DNA of 34,952 nt from IMG/VR virus record IMGVR_UViG_3300009285_000389, positions 1 to 34,952 of that record; one strand, given 5' to 3'. A model generated the notes under the pieces. The model saw only the letters and a list, made by a program, of their open reading frames with translations, was not told the origin of the DNA and did no database searches. Shown in pieces: positions 9,651 through 17,487 of this stretch (positions are counted from its first letter, which is position 1; each line of letters starts with the position of its first letter). This DNA is from a virus. A program made the translations under genes and the position numbers.

Positions 9651-9848
9651 TCACCTGTACATCCATGCGTATGACTGCCATACCCTGTCCGTTTCCAGCA
9701 CTTCCGATATTAGCTCGTCGGGCCATTCCGCTATTTCTTCGAGCTTGTATGACGTGTGTAATACATTATTCACCTGGCGCGTCGCCATGATTAGCTCGAA
9801 GTTGCCCGGCGGCGCGCCATCCCTACGAAACAGGTAGTCAACTAATTG
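9651..9848 (-). CDS. Probable frameshift extension of the tail assembly chaperone (gpT-like)
   Basis: After the chaperone's TGA at 9838-9840, the frame shifted by +1 (equivalently -2) stays open from 9923 to the TGA at 9651. It codes QLVDYLFRRDGAPPG, FELIMATRQ and later EWPDELISEVLE. Much of the protein-like part lies upstream of its only good ATG (9788), and that ATG has no clear Shine-Dalgarno. This favours translation by ribosomal frameshifting from the chaperone, as known for lambda gpG-gpT and equivalents. The slip site is not certain: the chaperone end carries a repeated GCGAAA followed by GACAGG and TTTCGAAAG. A separate 45-residue gene from 9788 is the alternative. The extension ends five bases before the tape-measure ATG. 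Confidence 0.6.
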   Translation of the reverse strand, partial: QLVDYLFRRDGAPPGNFELIMATRQVNNVLHTSYKLEEIAEWPDELISEVLETDRVWQSYAWMYR

Positions 9849-10218
9849 ACTTTCGAAACCTGTCTTTCGCTTTCGCGTACCTCTGCTGATAGAGAATGAA
9901 GGCGGCGTCCACGACGAACGCCATCAGTTGAGCGTCTTCCTCGTCGCCAAACACCGCCTCAATCGCCTCAGCACTGTCGACCATCGTGGTATTGCCGTCA
10001 ACGGTCATGTCTCGCACGATCTGACAGATGGAATCCATGTAGGCGGCCTCAGCCTCTACCACCTCTGCCGCCGTCTGCGCGGCCTGAATGCGAGCGAATG
10101 ACTCGAAGTGCTGATTACGCACACCCTTGGTCATGTTGACCCACACCGTCGCCGTGATGTTGGGGTAGCCCAACTCCTCACAACTGACGGTTTGATATAC
10201 CTTCTTGTCCTCTTGCAT
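9838..10218 (-). CDS. Tail assembly chaperone (gpG-like)
   Basis: A 126-residue, acidic, helical protein lying between the major tail protein and the tape measure, the standard place for the tail assembly chaperone. The start at 10218 follows a good GGGGGG-A type Shine-Dalgarno. Segments include EELGYPNITATVWVNMTKG near the start and SAEAIEAVFGDEEDAQLMAF later, then a basic C-terminus (RYAKAKDRFRKS). Chaperones of this class bind the tape measure and bring tail tube subunits to it, and they are not part of the finished virion. A longer form is probably made by frameshifting near the stop. Confidence 0.7.
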   Translation of the reverse strand: MQEDKKVYQTVSCEELGYPNITATVWVNMTKGVRNQHFESFARIQAAQTAAEVVEAEAAYMDSICQIVRDMTVDGNTTMVDSAEAIEAVFGDEEDAQLMAFVVDAAFILYQQRYAKAKDRFRKSIS

Positions 10219-10235
10219 TACTCCCCCCTATGCGG

Positions 10236-10664
10236 CTATGCCGTCACGCTATGCACCCACGAGCCAGACGCCAGATTCGTGACCGTGATCTCATACGGTA
10301 CGACTTCCCGGATTGCCGGCGCGCTGGAACGCCGCGAGATGTAGGCCACGTGACAATATCGCCACTGTTTGCCGCTGCCCGTCGCGCCCTGCGGGAAGAT
10401 GTCAATGCAGCCCGTGGTCAACGCATCGAATGCCGAGCCGGTGGGTTGCGCGTTGCTGACCCCGGCATCGTCCCATCCACTGATAGTGACGGTCAGGTCT
10501 TTGGCGTTGGGGATGTCATCAAGTCTCTGTTGCGTAGCGTCGCCGCCCGACGTGGTGTCCAGCTTGGGAATGTCGCCTGTGTCTTCCCAAGAGATGCGCG
10601 TCACGTTGGGAATGCTGACACTATTCCAACATGCCGCAATTGCCGATCCGGTAAATTCTGCCAT
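10236..10664 (-). CDS. Major tail (tube) protein
   Basis: A 142-residue protein preceded by a strong AGGAGA site. It shows the beta-rich pattern of siphovirus tube proteins: an N-terminal strand (MAEFTGSAIAA) and a mid segment DIPNAKDLTVTISGWDDAG. The mid segment corresponds to the 'change in x, predicted difference' region of many tube proteins. FDALTTGCIDIFPQG and an IREVVPYEITVTN strand near the end follow. It sits between the tail terminator and the chaperone, which fits. It should form stacked hexameric rings around the tape measure. Identification is by position and fold pattern; there is no diagnostic motif. Confidence 0.72.
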   Translation of the reverse strand: MAEFTGSAIAACWNSVSIPNVTRISWEDTGDIPKLDTTSGGDATQQRLDDIPNAKDLTVTISGWDDAGVSNAQPTGSAFDALTTGCIDIFPQGATGSGKQWRYCHVAYISRRSSAPAIREVVPYEITVTNLASGSWVHSVTA

Positions 10665-10675
10665 TTGTCAATCTC

Positions 10676-11089
10676 CTAGATGCTCACTCTGATTGTGTAG
10701 GTGTAACCAGCCATCCGGTGCTGGTTGCCCGCGTCGCCGTTAATCATGCCCTCGCGCAGAAGGCCAGTACACGTGTGGCCGCCCGATAGACTGCCGGTCG
10801 CGTTGATTGCCGCCGGCCCCGTCAACGCCGCTCGAATCTTGCCGGCGTATGACCCCGCCAATCGATTGTCTACATAGTCGCCGGCCAGCTTGTAGACAAC
10901 CTTCACATCGACACGCCATTCGTCACCCTCGCGATTGCCGCTGACCATCGGGGTTGAATCGTACACGTCGATAATTCCAAACGGTGGCACGGTTCCAGCA
11001 GGCGCCGCCTTGTTGTACCACGACACGCCCGCCACGGAGCCAGTAGCCAATGCCTTCCATAACGCATCCGGCAGGTAGATTTCTATCAT
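10676..11089 (-). CDS. Tail terminator-like protein
   Basis: A 137-residue protein. I start at 11089, in ATGA overlap with the gp10-like gene, rather than at 11110. The start MIEIYLPDALWKAL and the later VPPFGIIDVYDSTPM and DVKVVYKLAGD segments match the usual pattern of tail terminators and DUF3168-like minor tail proteins: an N-terminal helix, a 'PY/PF' strand, and a YKL segment followed by helix. It ends with a TYTIRVSI strand. Tail terminators cap the tube and form the tail side of the head-tail joint. Position after the gp10-like gene and before the tube gene supports this. The family is inferred. Confidence 0.68.
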   Translation of the reverse strand: MIEIYLPDALWKALATGSVAGVSWYNKAAPAGTVPPFGIIDVYDSTPMVSGNREGDEWRVDVKVVYKLAGDYVDNRLAGSYAGKIRAALTGPAAINATGSLSGGHTCTGLLREGMINGDAGNQHRMAGYTYTIRVSI

Positions 11090-11484
11090 TTGCCCAGTGT
11101 CCTTACCCACGTTTTGAGCGCACGTTCCAGCCGCGCGCCTTCCTGGTATAGCGCCCGTGTCATGTAATGGTGGCCAAACACATACGTTCCGGCACTGGTC
11201 ACGTGGCCCTCTTCGACGTATCTGGCGTACTCTGTGTCGGGGTGTATGTCAGTTGATACGCGGCCCGGCATGACTTTGACCTGCTCTGTCTTGATGCTGT
11301 TTGCTAGCCGCCCCTCGTCTACTGGCACGATGCACTTAGCCGTTTTCTCTACGTCGAATCCGGATTTCTGCACCGCAGCGCGTAGCTGTCCGCCGCCTTG
11401 CGCCTCAGCTATCATCTTGTCAAGCTGCGCTGTGTCAATCTCTACCCTGACATTCGTGCCCTTGCTACTTGTGCGATTAATCAT
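11086..11484 (-). CDS. HK97 gp10-like tail completion protein
   Basis: A 132-residue basic protein with ATGA overlaps at both ends. An N-terminal strand (VRVEIDTAQLDKM) and an amphipathic helix (SGFDVEKTAKCIVPVDEGRL) are followed by EYARYVEEGH and HYMTRALYQEGAR. The 'PVDTGrL..SI...', 'YA.yVE.Gt' and 'fm..A' signature is well established for HK97 gp10-family neck proteins, and it is clearly present here with EEGH in place of the common EFGT. The protein likely helps join the tail to the head. It sits between the stopper and terminator genes, as expected. Confidence 0.85.
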   Translation of the reverse strand: MINRTSSKGTNVRVEIDTAQLDKMIAEAQGGGQLRAAVQKSGFDVEKTAKCIVPVDEGRLANSIKTEQVKVMPGRVSTDIHPDTEYARYVEEGHVTSAGTYVFGHHYMTRALYQEGARLERALKTWVRTLGK

Positions 11485-11831
11485 GCCCGCTCCAAGTCAA
11501 CGACTATCAGTGCCTTGTGAGACTTCGCATCATCCGAGAATCGCACGTTATAGCGGGTAGAGTCTATCAGCACGTCACACGATGCGCTGATACACGCGCT
11601 ATGCGGCAAGGCCAGCTTCCAGCCCGAGAACTCCGTCGCCTTGCCCGGCTCCATGCGCTCCTCAGTAGTCATGGGCCACAACGCGCCGGTGTAGGTCGTA
11701 TAGGTACATCCACTTTGCACGACATTGCCGTAACTGGTTGATGTGGTGTAGTACAATACCGTGATCGTCTTGTCCATGCCCTTGTTGAACCACGACTGCA
11801 TATAGTCCAGATAGCCTCTATTGACAATCAT
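11481..11831 (-). CDS. Head-closure (stopper) like neck protein
   Basis: A 116-residue protein from the ATG at 11831, which forms an ATGA overlap with the glycosyltransferase gene before it. Alternative starts up to 11849 would overlap that gene further and are less likely. It has the beta-rich, small-domain make-up of head-closure proteins (DKTITVLYYTTSTS, TEERMEPGKATEFS, DVLIDSTRYNVRFS). Its location just upstream of gp10-like, terminator and tube genes fits the stopper slot. It is separated from the other neck gene, the connector at 17146-17487, by the glycosylation cassette. No specific family motif is certain. Confidence 0.55.
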   Translation of the reverse strand: MIVNRGYLDYMQSWFNKGMDKTITVLYYTTSTSYGNVVQSGCTYTTYTGALWPMTTEERMEPGKATEFSGWKLALPHSACISASCDVLIDSTRYNVRFSDDAKSHKALIVVDLERA

Positions 11832-12826
11832 GTCAGCCCCTCGATCCACTTGCCAGCGTTCGCCTCGATGCTGAATTGCAGCACCGCGTCAACCCGCCGG
11901 CCTGTCGCCACCGTGCGGTATGTGTCGATATTGTCAATCATCTCGCACAACGCCGGCAGCCAATCGTCTGTCACCTGCAATGACCAATCGGTCAGGTCGG
12001 CGTATGGGTCGGACTTGCTCACAATGCACGGCACGCCGGCGCACGCGTATTCCACAACCTTTAGCCATGACCGCCGCCTGTCATACTCTGACCACAACGG
12101 CGCGAGGCCAATGTCGAATTGCGCCAGCAGCCGCGGCCACTCATCCTGCGGAACGCCTGGAACCCAAAACTTTTGGCGTGGCGGTATTTCGTGCAGCATG
12201 TCAAAGTTTGCCCGGTCATTGCCGCATACTGCCACCCTCACGAACGAATAGCACCGGCACGCTTCTACCAGAGCCGCCACCGCGCCACTGTACCGCCACG
12301 AATCGGCGTGCGACATTGAACCGCCCCAGCCGATAACGACTCCCTCGTGTGGTCGGCGCGCCACGTTCCGGTACCACTCAGCTCGCACGTAGTTAGGCAG
12401 CCATACCTTTTCCGGCGCGGCCCAATCATCCAGCAGTAGCTTTGACGGGGAGGTCAACCCGCTCGAAATGGACAGGCCATAGCGCAATTGCTCAATCGGC
12501 GACGGGTTGAACCCGTTGACGTTTTCAATCCAAAACCGCCGCGCCACGTTGGTCTCTGGTAGCATCTGATACGCATCGTCAAGGTCGATATAGACCGGCA
12601 CGCCCAGGCCGCGCCACTTCTCCAGCGTTTTCAGGTTGTCACCAAACACGTTGCGCTGCAATACTACCGCGTCGGCCCCTTGCAGATTGGCCGACTGCCA
12701 GCCCAGCAGGTCCAGGACCTCCACGTCAACGCCAATGCGCCGCAGGCCATACGCGGGGTTGACGATGCGCCACTGGCTACAATTCCATTCACTGTCTGTG
12801 TCGGCGTGTACGAGTACTATCCGCAT
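11828..12826 (-). CDS. Glycosyltransferase, GT-B fold (GT4-like)
   Basis: A 332-residue protein starting after a GGGGGAGAT Shine-Dalgarno. The start MRIVLVHADTDSEW resembles the first strand of GT-B enzymes. Later PVYIDLDDAYQ, FWIENVNGF, VVIGWGGSMSHADSW and a C-terminal KVVEYACAGVPCIVS segment match the nucleotide-sugar-binding half of GT4-type enzymes. The E of the 'E..A.G.P.i' motif lies near residue 261. It should transfer a sugar from an activated donor, but donor and acceptor cannot be read. It is the last gene of the glycosylation cassette and is coupled to the neck gene after it by ATGA. There is no membrane segment, so it likely acts in the cytoplasm. Confidence 0.82.
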   Translation of the reverse strand: MRIVLVHADTDSEWNCSQWRIVNPAYGLRRIGVDVEVLDLLGWQSANLQGADAVVLQRNVFGDNLKTLEKWRGLGVPVYIDLDDAYQMLPETNVARRFWIENVNGFNPSPIEQLRYGLSISSGLTSPSKLLLDDWAAPEKVWLPNYVRAEWYRNVARRPHEGVVIGWGGSMSHADSWRYSGAVAALVEACRCYSFVRVAVCGNDRANFDMLHEIPPRQKFWVPGVPQDEWPRLLAQFDIGLAPLWSEYDRRRSWLKVVEYACAGVPCIVSKSDPYADLTDWSLQVTDDWLPALCEMIDNIDTYRTVATGRRVDAVLQFSIEANAGKWIEGLT

Positions 12827-12885
12827 ATCTCCCCCATGGTTGTGGCTTCTGGCGGGGGTGGCGCAGGCTCTTTATATCTCCACCA

Positions 12886-13086
12886 CTAGACATCAACCGC
12901 CTGACCTCTCACGTGAACCATCTCCCAAGTGTGCGACGTGCTATGTCTCCACACGGGGGCAACTAACCATTCTTTTGCACCCTTCCAACATCCCCAGAAA
13001 TCCTCATGGCAATACGGAACCGCATCGTCTACGGAAATCCAGTCATTGATTCTTTTTGCTTCTGAATAGCTAATCTCTATTGCCAT
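12886..13086 (-). CDS. Small protein of unknown function in the glycosylation cassette
   Basis: A 66-residue protein beginning at 13086 after a GGGGGGAATAA Shine-Dalgarno, with a 17-base overlap with the glycosyltransferase before it. It is rich in Trp, His and acidic residues (NDWISVDDAVPYCHEDFWG, WLVAPVWRHSTSHTWEMVH). I do not recognise a family. The His/Cys/Trp-rich composition might suggest metal binding, but there is no standard motif. A spacer of about 60 bases separates it from the next gene, whose own Shine-Dalgarno lies in that spacer. It is kept because start, site and length fit coding. Confidence 0.5.
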   Translation of the reverse strand: MAIEISYSEAKRINDWISVDDAVPYCHEDFWGCWKGAKEWLVAPVWRHSTSHTWEMVHVRGQAVDV

Positions 13087-13981
13087 TTATTCCCCCCAAT
13101 AGCCGCATCCAGTCGTTGATATACCGCTCCGTGCTGAAGTGCGCCCGCGCCGCCTCTGCGCCGGCCAACCCCACGCGCCGCACCGTTGCCGGGTCTTTCA
13201 GCAGGCCCAATAGCGTCGATTCCAGTTCCGGCTCCTCTACGATGTAGCCCGTCTTGCCATGCTCGATATAGTTCTCGGTGTCGTGCCCTGGTAGGGACAC
13301 AACGCACAGTCCCATGAGCATCGCCTCAGTGCGCGCTCCCGGCATAGGTGAGCGCCTTGTCGGGTTGACATAGATGGTGCCGCGCCCCAACACATGCCGG
13401 TATTCATCGAACGTCGCCGGCTTCTCTGCCAAGCCGATCCACGTGACAGGCACGGAGAACATGAGGCGCTCCAATATGTCGCAGCCGTTGTATTCGTGGT
13501 GAAACCCGCGCCAGCCGCCGACACACGTGACTATCTCGGGCTCACGATCTTTCGTGTTGACGGGCCATTCCCGCGCATCGTAGCCGTGGATGATAGGCGT
13601 TCCCCAGCCCCATTCACTAGCCGCCTGCGCGCTGTTCGTCACCATGTGGCAACCGTCTAGCCAGTCTCGCATCATGTACACGTCAATGTAATTCTCTGGC
13701 GCGCCGTGGTTGATAACGATGATTGGCTCCTTGACAACGGAGCGCAATTCCCGAAACTGCGGGGCCATGCTCTGATAGCGCCAGCACACTTCGTCAACAT
13801 GCAATATCACCGCGTCGTATTGCCCCGGCTCGTAGCGATCCACGATGCGGTTGTGAGGGTATGGCCTGCTGTGTTCGTTCCAACGCGGCCAGCCATCATG
13901 CCAGATGTAGTCACGCTCTACCGGCAACACGTCCAGCCGGCGCGCGTGGGCCTCGTGCCAGAAGTGGTCAAGGAGTTTCAT
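13070..13981 (-). CDS. Glycosyltransferase, GT-B fold (GT4-like)
   Basis: A 303-residue protein from the ATG at 13981, in ATGA overlap with the GT2 gene and preceded by GGGGGGAAC. An N-terminal sugar-acceptor half (DHFWHEAHARRLDVLPVERD) contains PGQYDAVILHVDE and IIVINHGAPENYIDVY. The C-terminal half carries TCVGGWRGF and RSPMPGARTEAMLMGLCVVS, the 'P.p.a..EA...G..vv' donor-binding motif of GT4-type enzymes. GHDTENYIEHGKTGYIV follows, a typical C-terminal part. The donor and acceptor are unknown. It lies in the middle of the cassette. A longer N-terminal extension is open upstream but would run far into the previous gene. Confidence 0.85.
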   Translation of the reverse strand: MKLLDHFWHEAHARRLDVLPVERDYIWHDGWPRWNEHSRPYPHNRIVDRYEPGQYDAVILHVDEVCWRYQSMAPQFRELRSVVKEPIIVINHGAPENYIDVYMMRDWLDGCHMVTNSAQAASEWGWGTPIIHGYDAREWPVNTKDREPEIVTCVGGWRGFHHEYNGCDILERLMFSVPVTWIGLAEKPATFDEYRHVLGRGTIYVNPTRRSPMPGARTEAMLMGLCVVSLPGHDTENYIEHGKTGYIVEEPELESTLLGLLKDPATVRRVGLAGAEAARAHFSTERYINDWMRLLGGINGNRD

Positions 13982-14733
13982 CGTTCCCCCCTCAGCACTT
14001 CCGGGTGCTTGCTTGCCATGCGCCGCCATGCCCGGTCTGCGCGCTCCTGTTTCTCTGACGTGCGCGGTACGTCTGGATGGTATATCAACGCATCGGGACA
14101 ATAGGCCATCCCGTACCCCGCCTGAAACCAACGGATGCCCAGCTCGATGTCTTCCCAGCCGTACTCGTTCGGTTGTGCGAAGTCCTCATCGAACCCGCCC
14201 ACATCCATGAACGCGCTGCGCCTGAATGACAGGTTATTCGAAATGAAGTTGCCCCACGACAGGCGGTCGGTGTTCTCTCGCCGCGCCTTGTCACTCAGTA
14301 GCCCGATAGGTATGTGCCGTTGCAGGTTGTGGTATGTCGGGTCACGCTGCCCCAACACCGCAAACTCTTTGCCCGGATGTGTTTTGCCCAGGCTGCCATG
14401 TACCCATTCGTGGACTTCCAGTAGGTGCTTGTGCGGTAGGCTGTCATCGTCCAGCAGTAGCATGATGTCAGACGTGGCGGCCTCGATACCCTTGTTGCGT
14501 GCCACCGACACGCCGTTAGTTCCGGGTTGCACGCCGCTACACACGATGCCGCCATTCGGTATCATGTCTACCACTTCCGCAAACGGCGATTGATAGACGC
14601 CCGTATCATCGCAGATAATGATTTCGTCTGCCGGCCGCGTCTGCTCTGACAGGAGCTGCAATATCGCTCGCATTCGCCACGGGCGCGGGTAGCCGGCGGC
14701 TATAATGACACTAATCGTAACGTTGTTCTCCAT
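13978..14733 (-). CDS. Glycosyltransferase family 2 (GT-A fold)
   Basis: A 251-residue protein from the ATG at 14733 behind a GGAGGGGGGA Shine-Dalgarno. An N-terminal TISVIIAAG strand with P-R-P and an EIIICDDTG segment make the GT-A nucleotide-binding half. The metal-binding triad lies in LLLDDDS. The acceptor-side motif is GFDEDFAQPNEYGWEDIELG with the ED pair, as in GT2/GT27-like enzymes. It should add a sugar from a nucleotide sugar using a divalent metal. The acceptor is unknown. It overlaps the FkbM-type gene by 23 bases upstream and the next glycosyltransferase by ATGA downstream, so all are made together. Confidence 0.9.
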   Translation of the reverse strand: MENNVTISVIIAAGYPRPWRMRAILQLLSEQTRPADEIIICDDTGVYQSPFAEVVDMIPNGGIVCSGVQPGTNGVSVARNKGIEAATSDIMLLLDDDSLPHKHLLEVHEWVHGSLGKTHPGKEFAVLGQRDPTYHNLQRHIPIGLLSDKARRENTDRLSWGNFISNNLSFRRSAFMDVGGFDEDFAQPNEYGWEDIELGIRWFQAGYGMAYCPDALIYHPDVPRTSEKQERADRAWRRMASKHPEVLRGER

Positions 14734-15394
14734 CGTCCCCCCTCCGTGCGAATATGTGGCCACGGCCCCACAGTTCGTCGTTGATGTATTCGTGCGACTC
14801 CATGCCCTGCCTGTCCATGATGTAGCCCTGGTTGCGCAAGTAGTCGGCCAGCCTTATCGAGGCGTCTCTGCTGCCATGCCACTCGCACACGATACGCTTG
14901 ATGTTGCGTAGCCTGAACGGGTGCAATGAGTAGAGAATGTCGTACTCTGCGCCCTCACAGTCCAGCTTCAGAAAGTCGCATTTACCGCCGGCAATCTCCA
15001 GCGCCTCAGCCAGCGTAATACAATCGACCTCTACCGATTCGCCGCCATCATTCCAGTACATCGAATAGTTGCCTGTGTTGCCCGGCGTCTTCTCCCACTT
15101 GTAGAGCGTGCGCTTGCCCGGCTTACCCTGTACGCCGTTCCGCATGGCAATCACGTCTAGCCCCTTGACGTTCTGCACAAGCATCGAATGGTTTTCTGGT
15201 TCCGGCTCGAATGCGTAGACGGTTGCGCCCTTGCTTGCGGCCCACGTAGCGAACGCCCCGATGTGGGCGCCAATGTCAATCACCATGTGGGCCGGCTCGA
15301 TGTCGTAATGTGGTAGCCAGTACTCTTTCCGGTTCCATATCTCGTCGATTATCTGTTCGTCATGCGTTCCCGCTCGGTACACTGTCGGTTTCAA
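14711..15394 (-). CDS. FkbM-type SAM-dependent methyltransferase
   Basis: A 227-residue protein starting at a TTG (15394) behind a strong GGGGGGAA site, overlapping the end of the previous glycosyltransferase by 35 bases. The SAM-binding motif is VIDIGAHIGAFATWA at about residues 38-52. It is followed by YAFEPEPENHSML and the FkbM signature DFLKLDCEGAEYDIL. FkbM-family enzymes methylate hydroxyls, mostly on sugars or polyketides. In this setting the product probably carries an O-methyl sugar added by the adjacent glycosyltransferases. It acts in the cytoplasm. Confidence 0.88.
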   Translation of the reverse strand: MKPTVYRAGTHDEQIIDEIWNRKEYWLPHYDIEPAHMVIDIGAHIGAFATWAASKGATVYAFEPEPENHSMLVQNVKGLDVIAMRNGVQGKPGKRTLYKWEKTPGNTGNYSMYWNDGGESVEVDCITLAEALEIAGGKCDFLKLDCEGAEYDILYSLHPFRLRNIKRIVCEWHGSRDASIRLADYLRNQGYIMDRQGMESHEYINDELWGRGHIFARRGDDGEQRYD

Positions 15395-16274
15395 GCTTCC
15401 CCCCTAGCAATGCCATCAATTCGTCTACATACGTTCCCCACGTCCTACGATGCGCCCGTTCGCCAATCATCCACCTGTCGGCGTTCGCTAAATCGTACTT
15501 GTGCCTCACATGTCTGAGTATCTCTTCCAACTGCTCGGCGTTCTGGTACCAGTAGGCGCTCCCTGGCGCAACGGCAAACTCTACCGCGAATGATGTCGGC
15601 GGACAGATGATAGGCACGCCACACGCCAGCGCATCCAGCACGCCTAACGTGGTATCACGCCCGGGATGCCACAAGTAGTCCAGCGTCGGCACGATGTCAT
15701 GGTTAATCTGGTAGTCGGCCTCGTAATCGCCGGTACCTGGGTAGCAGATGCCGTCTACGCCGTACCCCTCAAGCTCCTTGATAACCGGCTCCCAGCCAGC
15801 GCCGATCACGTGTAGCTGCACGTAGTCAAGCGCCTTACGCCGGGCCATCTCTATGATGTCCCATTCACGCCGACGACCGTCTCCGTAGTATCGGCACGTG
15901 ATACCGATGCGTAATGGACGCGGCCGCCAATCGCTGTCACATGCCGGCAGAATGGTGGTCATCTTGTCCGGTAGAGCGCCATGCTCGATTAGCCGCTCCC
16001 GCTCCCACTTGCTCATTGTCGTGGTGTGGTCGGCCTCGTTGATGAGGTATGTGGCGAGTAGCCCCTGCCCCTCGTTGATATGGGTGAAAAACAGCATGTC
16101 GTATTTCGTGCGCGGCCTATCCAGCTTATGCCAGTAGTACCAGTTGAAGTACCAGTTGACGTCGGCCTCGGCGTCAGGCTCCTTGCCGATTGTCACATTG
16201 CCATGCGCCGCTATGCTCTTGGCTATCTTGTCGAATATCCACGTCTTGTCCGGCGATACGATGTTTATGCGCAT
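15360..16274 (-). CDS. Glycosyltransferase (GT-B-like), copy 2 of a duplicated pair
   Basis: A 304-residue protein from the ATG at 16274, overlapping the preceding paralogue by 10 bases. Shared landmarks with that gene include a TWIFDKIAKSI start, NWYFNWYYWHK, DMLFFTHINEG, RWERE-type and DWRPRPLRIGI segments, and LGVLDALACGVPIICPPTS. The last is the donor-binding 'G..DALA.GvP.i' motif. The fold is GT-B like. The two are clearly related but quite diverged, as expected after an old tandem duplication. Acceptor and donor are unknown. The C-terminus (GGKLETDS) overlaps the FkbM-type gene. Confidence 0.75.
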   Translation of the reverse strand: MRINIVSPDKTWIFDKIAKSIAAHGNVTIGKEPDAEADVNWYFNWYYWHKLDRPRTKYDMLFFTHINEGQGLLATYLINEADHTTTMSKWERERLIEHGALPDKMTTILPACDSDWRPRPLRIGITCRYYGDGRRREWDIIEMARRKALDYVQLHVIGAGWEPVIKELEGYGVDGICYPGTGDYEADYQINHDIVPTLDYLWHPGRDTTLGVLDALACGVPIICPPTSFAVEFAVAPGSAYWYQNAEQLEEILRHVRHKYDLANADRWMIGERAHRRTWGTYVDELMALLGGKLETDSVPSGNA

Positions 16275-17128
16275 AGCCGCCCCCACAACGCTTCCAACTC
16301 TGCCACGAATGCGGGCCACGTGCGCGCTCGCGCCTTTTCGCCTATGGCCCGGTGCTTCTGCATGATGCCGCGTAGGATTGCCTCTAGCTCGTCTACCGTG
16401 TCAAACCAGTGCGCCGAACCTGGCTCTGTGGCGAAGTCCAACGAGTACCCCCCCCGCCGGTGTATCAACGGGACGCCCGTTGCCAGCGCGTCAATTGCGC
16501 CGATGGTGTCATTTGTCGCCGTGTGAATTACGTAGTCAATGTATTGCATGTGCTTGTGATGCTCTGCGTAGTCTGCGATGAAGTCGCCCGTCTGCGGGAT
16601 GCTTGCCGCATGTACGCCCAGTGCGGCAATGTCCATCAGGAACCGCTCCCATTCCGGCCCCATCGCCACCAACAGGAACCCGTCCAGCGCGCCGCGCCTG
16701 GCACATTCCATCAGCATCCATTCGTCACGCCGGCCGTCGGGATACCATCGGCACGGCATAGCCAACCGGATAGGGCGCGGCTGCCAGTCGGCGTCAATCG
16801 GCTGCAATGTGAGTGTCAACTTATCCGCCGGCACGCCCAGGTTGATAGCCCGCTCCATTGCGTAGGTGCTGATAACGGTAGAGTGGTCGGCGCGCCCAAG
16901 CGTGTCCAGTACCAGCGATTCCTCTCCCTTGTTAAGGTGCGTATAGTACAACAGGTCGATACCCGGTTGCTTGTCGTAGAACGTGAATACATGCCAGTTG
17001 AAGTAGTAGTTTATGTCTGCCGCCGGATCTGGCATATCGCCAATGGTCGCGCTTGATAGTTCGTGTATCCGCCATGCCAGTTTGTCCAGAATCCAGCCCG
17101 TAGGCGGTGCTACCAGATGGACGTGCAT
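16265..17128 (-). CDS. Glycosyltransferase (GT-B-like), copy 1 of a duplicated pair
   Basis: A 287-residue protein from the ATG at 17128, preceded by GGGGGGAATA. It starts MHVHLVAPPTGWILDKLAW and has INYYFNWHVFTF, DLLYYTHLNKGEE, DWQPRPIRLAM and GAIDALATGVPLIHRRGG, each with a counterpart in the next gene. The last segment is the GT-B donor-binding 'A.A.G.P' motif. It is the first gene of the glycosylation cassette and begins 17 bases after the head-tail connector's stop, so it is part of the same late transcript. The product should transfer sugar. The acceptor is unknown. Confidence 0.75.
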   Translation of the reverse strand: MHVHLVAPPTGWILDKLAWRIHELSSATIGDMPDPAADINYYFNWHVFTFYDKQPGIDLLYYTHLNKGEESLVLDTLGRADHSTVISTYAMERAINLGVPADKLTLTLQPIDADWQPRPIRLAMPCRWYPDGRRDEWMLMECARRGALDGFLLVAMGPEWERFLMDIAALGVHAASIPQTGDFIADYAEHHKHMQYIDYVIHTATNDTIGAIDALATGVPLIHRRGGYSLDFATEPGSAHWFDTVDELEAILRGIMQKHRAIGEKARARTWPAFVAELEALWGRLCA

Positions 17129-17145
17129 TATTCCCCCCAGTCTGC

Positions 17146-17487
17146 CTAACTCCCTGCTACGATGTCGTGTGAGTACCCGTCCTTGCGGGTCATGGCAATT
17201 GTCGCCGCGCCACCGCTCGCGGTTCGGCGTAGTTCCCGCGCTGCCTCCCGGCATTCAGACGCGTTCATGGTGATATTCAGTCCGCCTTGCGCGAACGATA
17301 CCGGGTTCCTGGCGATCTTCATCGCCAGCGTTTCCATTGCCCGCGCCGCGGCAAGGCGCACCGCCGTTTCCTCAGTCAGGAAATAGTCGATTTCGTCGTC
17401 GGCAAACACGCTGCCGCTTGACGTTACGTCGCCTATCTCCAGCCGCACCTTGCCGCGGTCGGTTGTGATGTCATAGGTGAACGCCAT
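17146..17487 (-). CDS. Head-tail connector (gp6-like / adaptor)
   Basis: A 113-residue protein from the ATG at 17487, in TAATG overlap with the gene before it and preceded by an AGGGAG site. YDITTDRGKVRLEIGDV and SSGSVFADDEIDYFLTEE match the 'D.g.vR.lIGD.....f.DeEI..~l' pattern of HK97 gp6-like connectors; a long Ala-rich helix (AVRLAAARAMETLAMK) follows. These adaptors bind the portal and form the first ring of the neck. The next genes are not neck genes but glycosyltransferases, which is unusual. Confidence 0.85.
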   Translation of the reverse strand: MAFTYDITTDRGKVRLEIGDVTSSGSVFADDEIDYFLTEETAVRLAAARAMETLAMKIARNPVSFAQGGLNITMNASECREAARELRRTASGGAATIAMTRKDGYSHDIVAGS

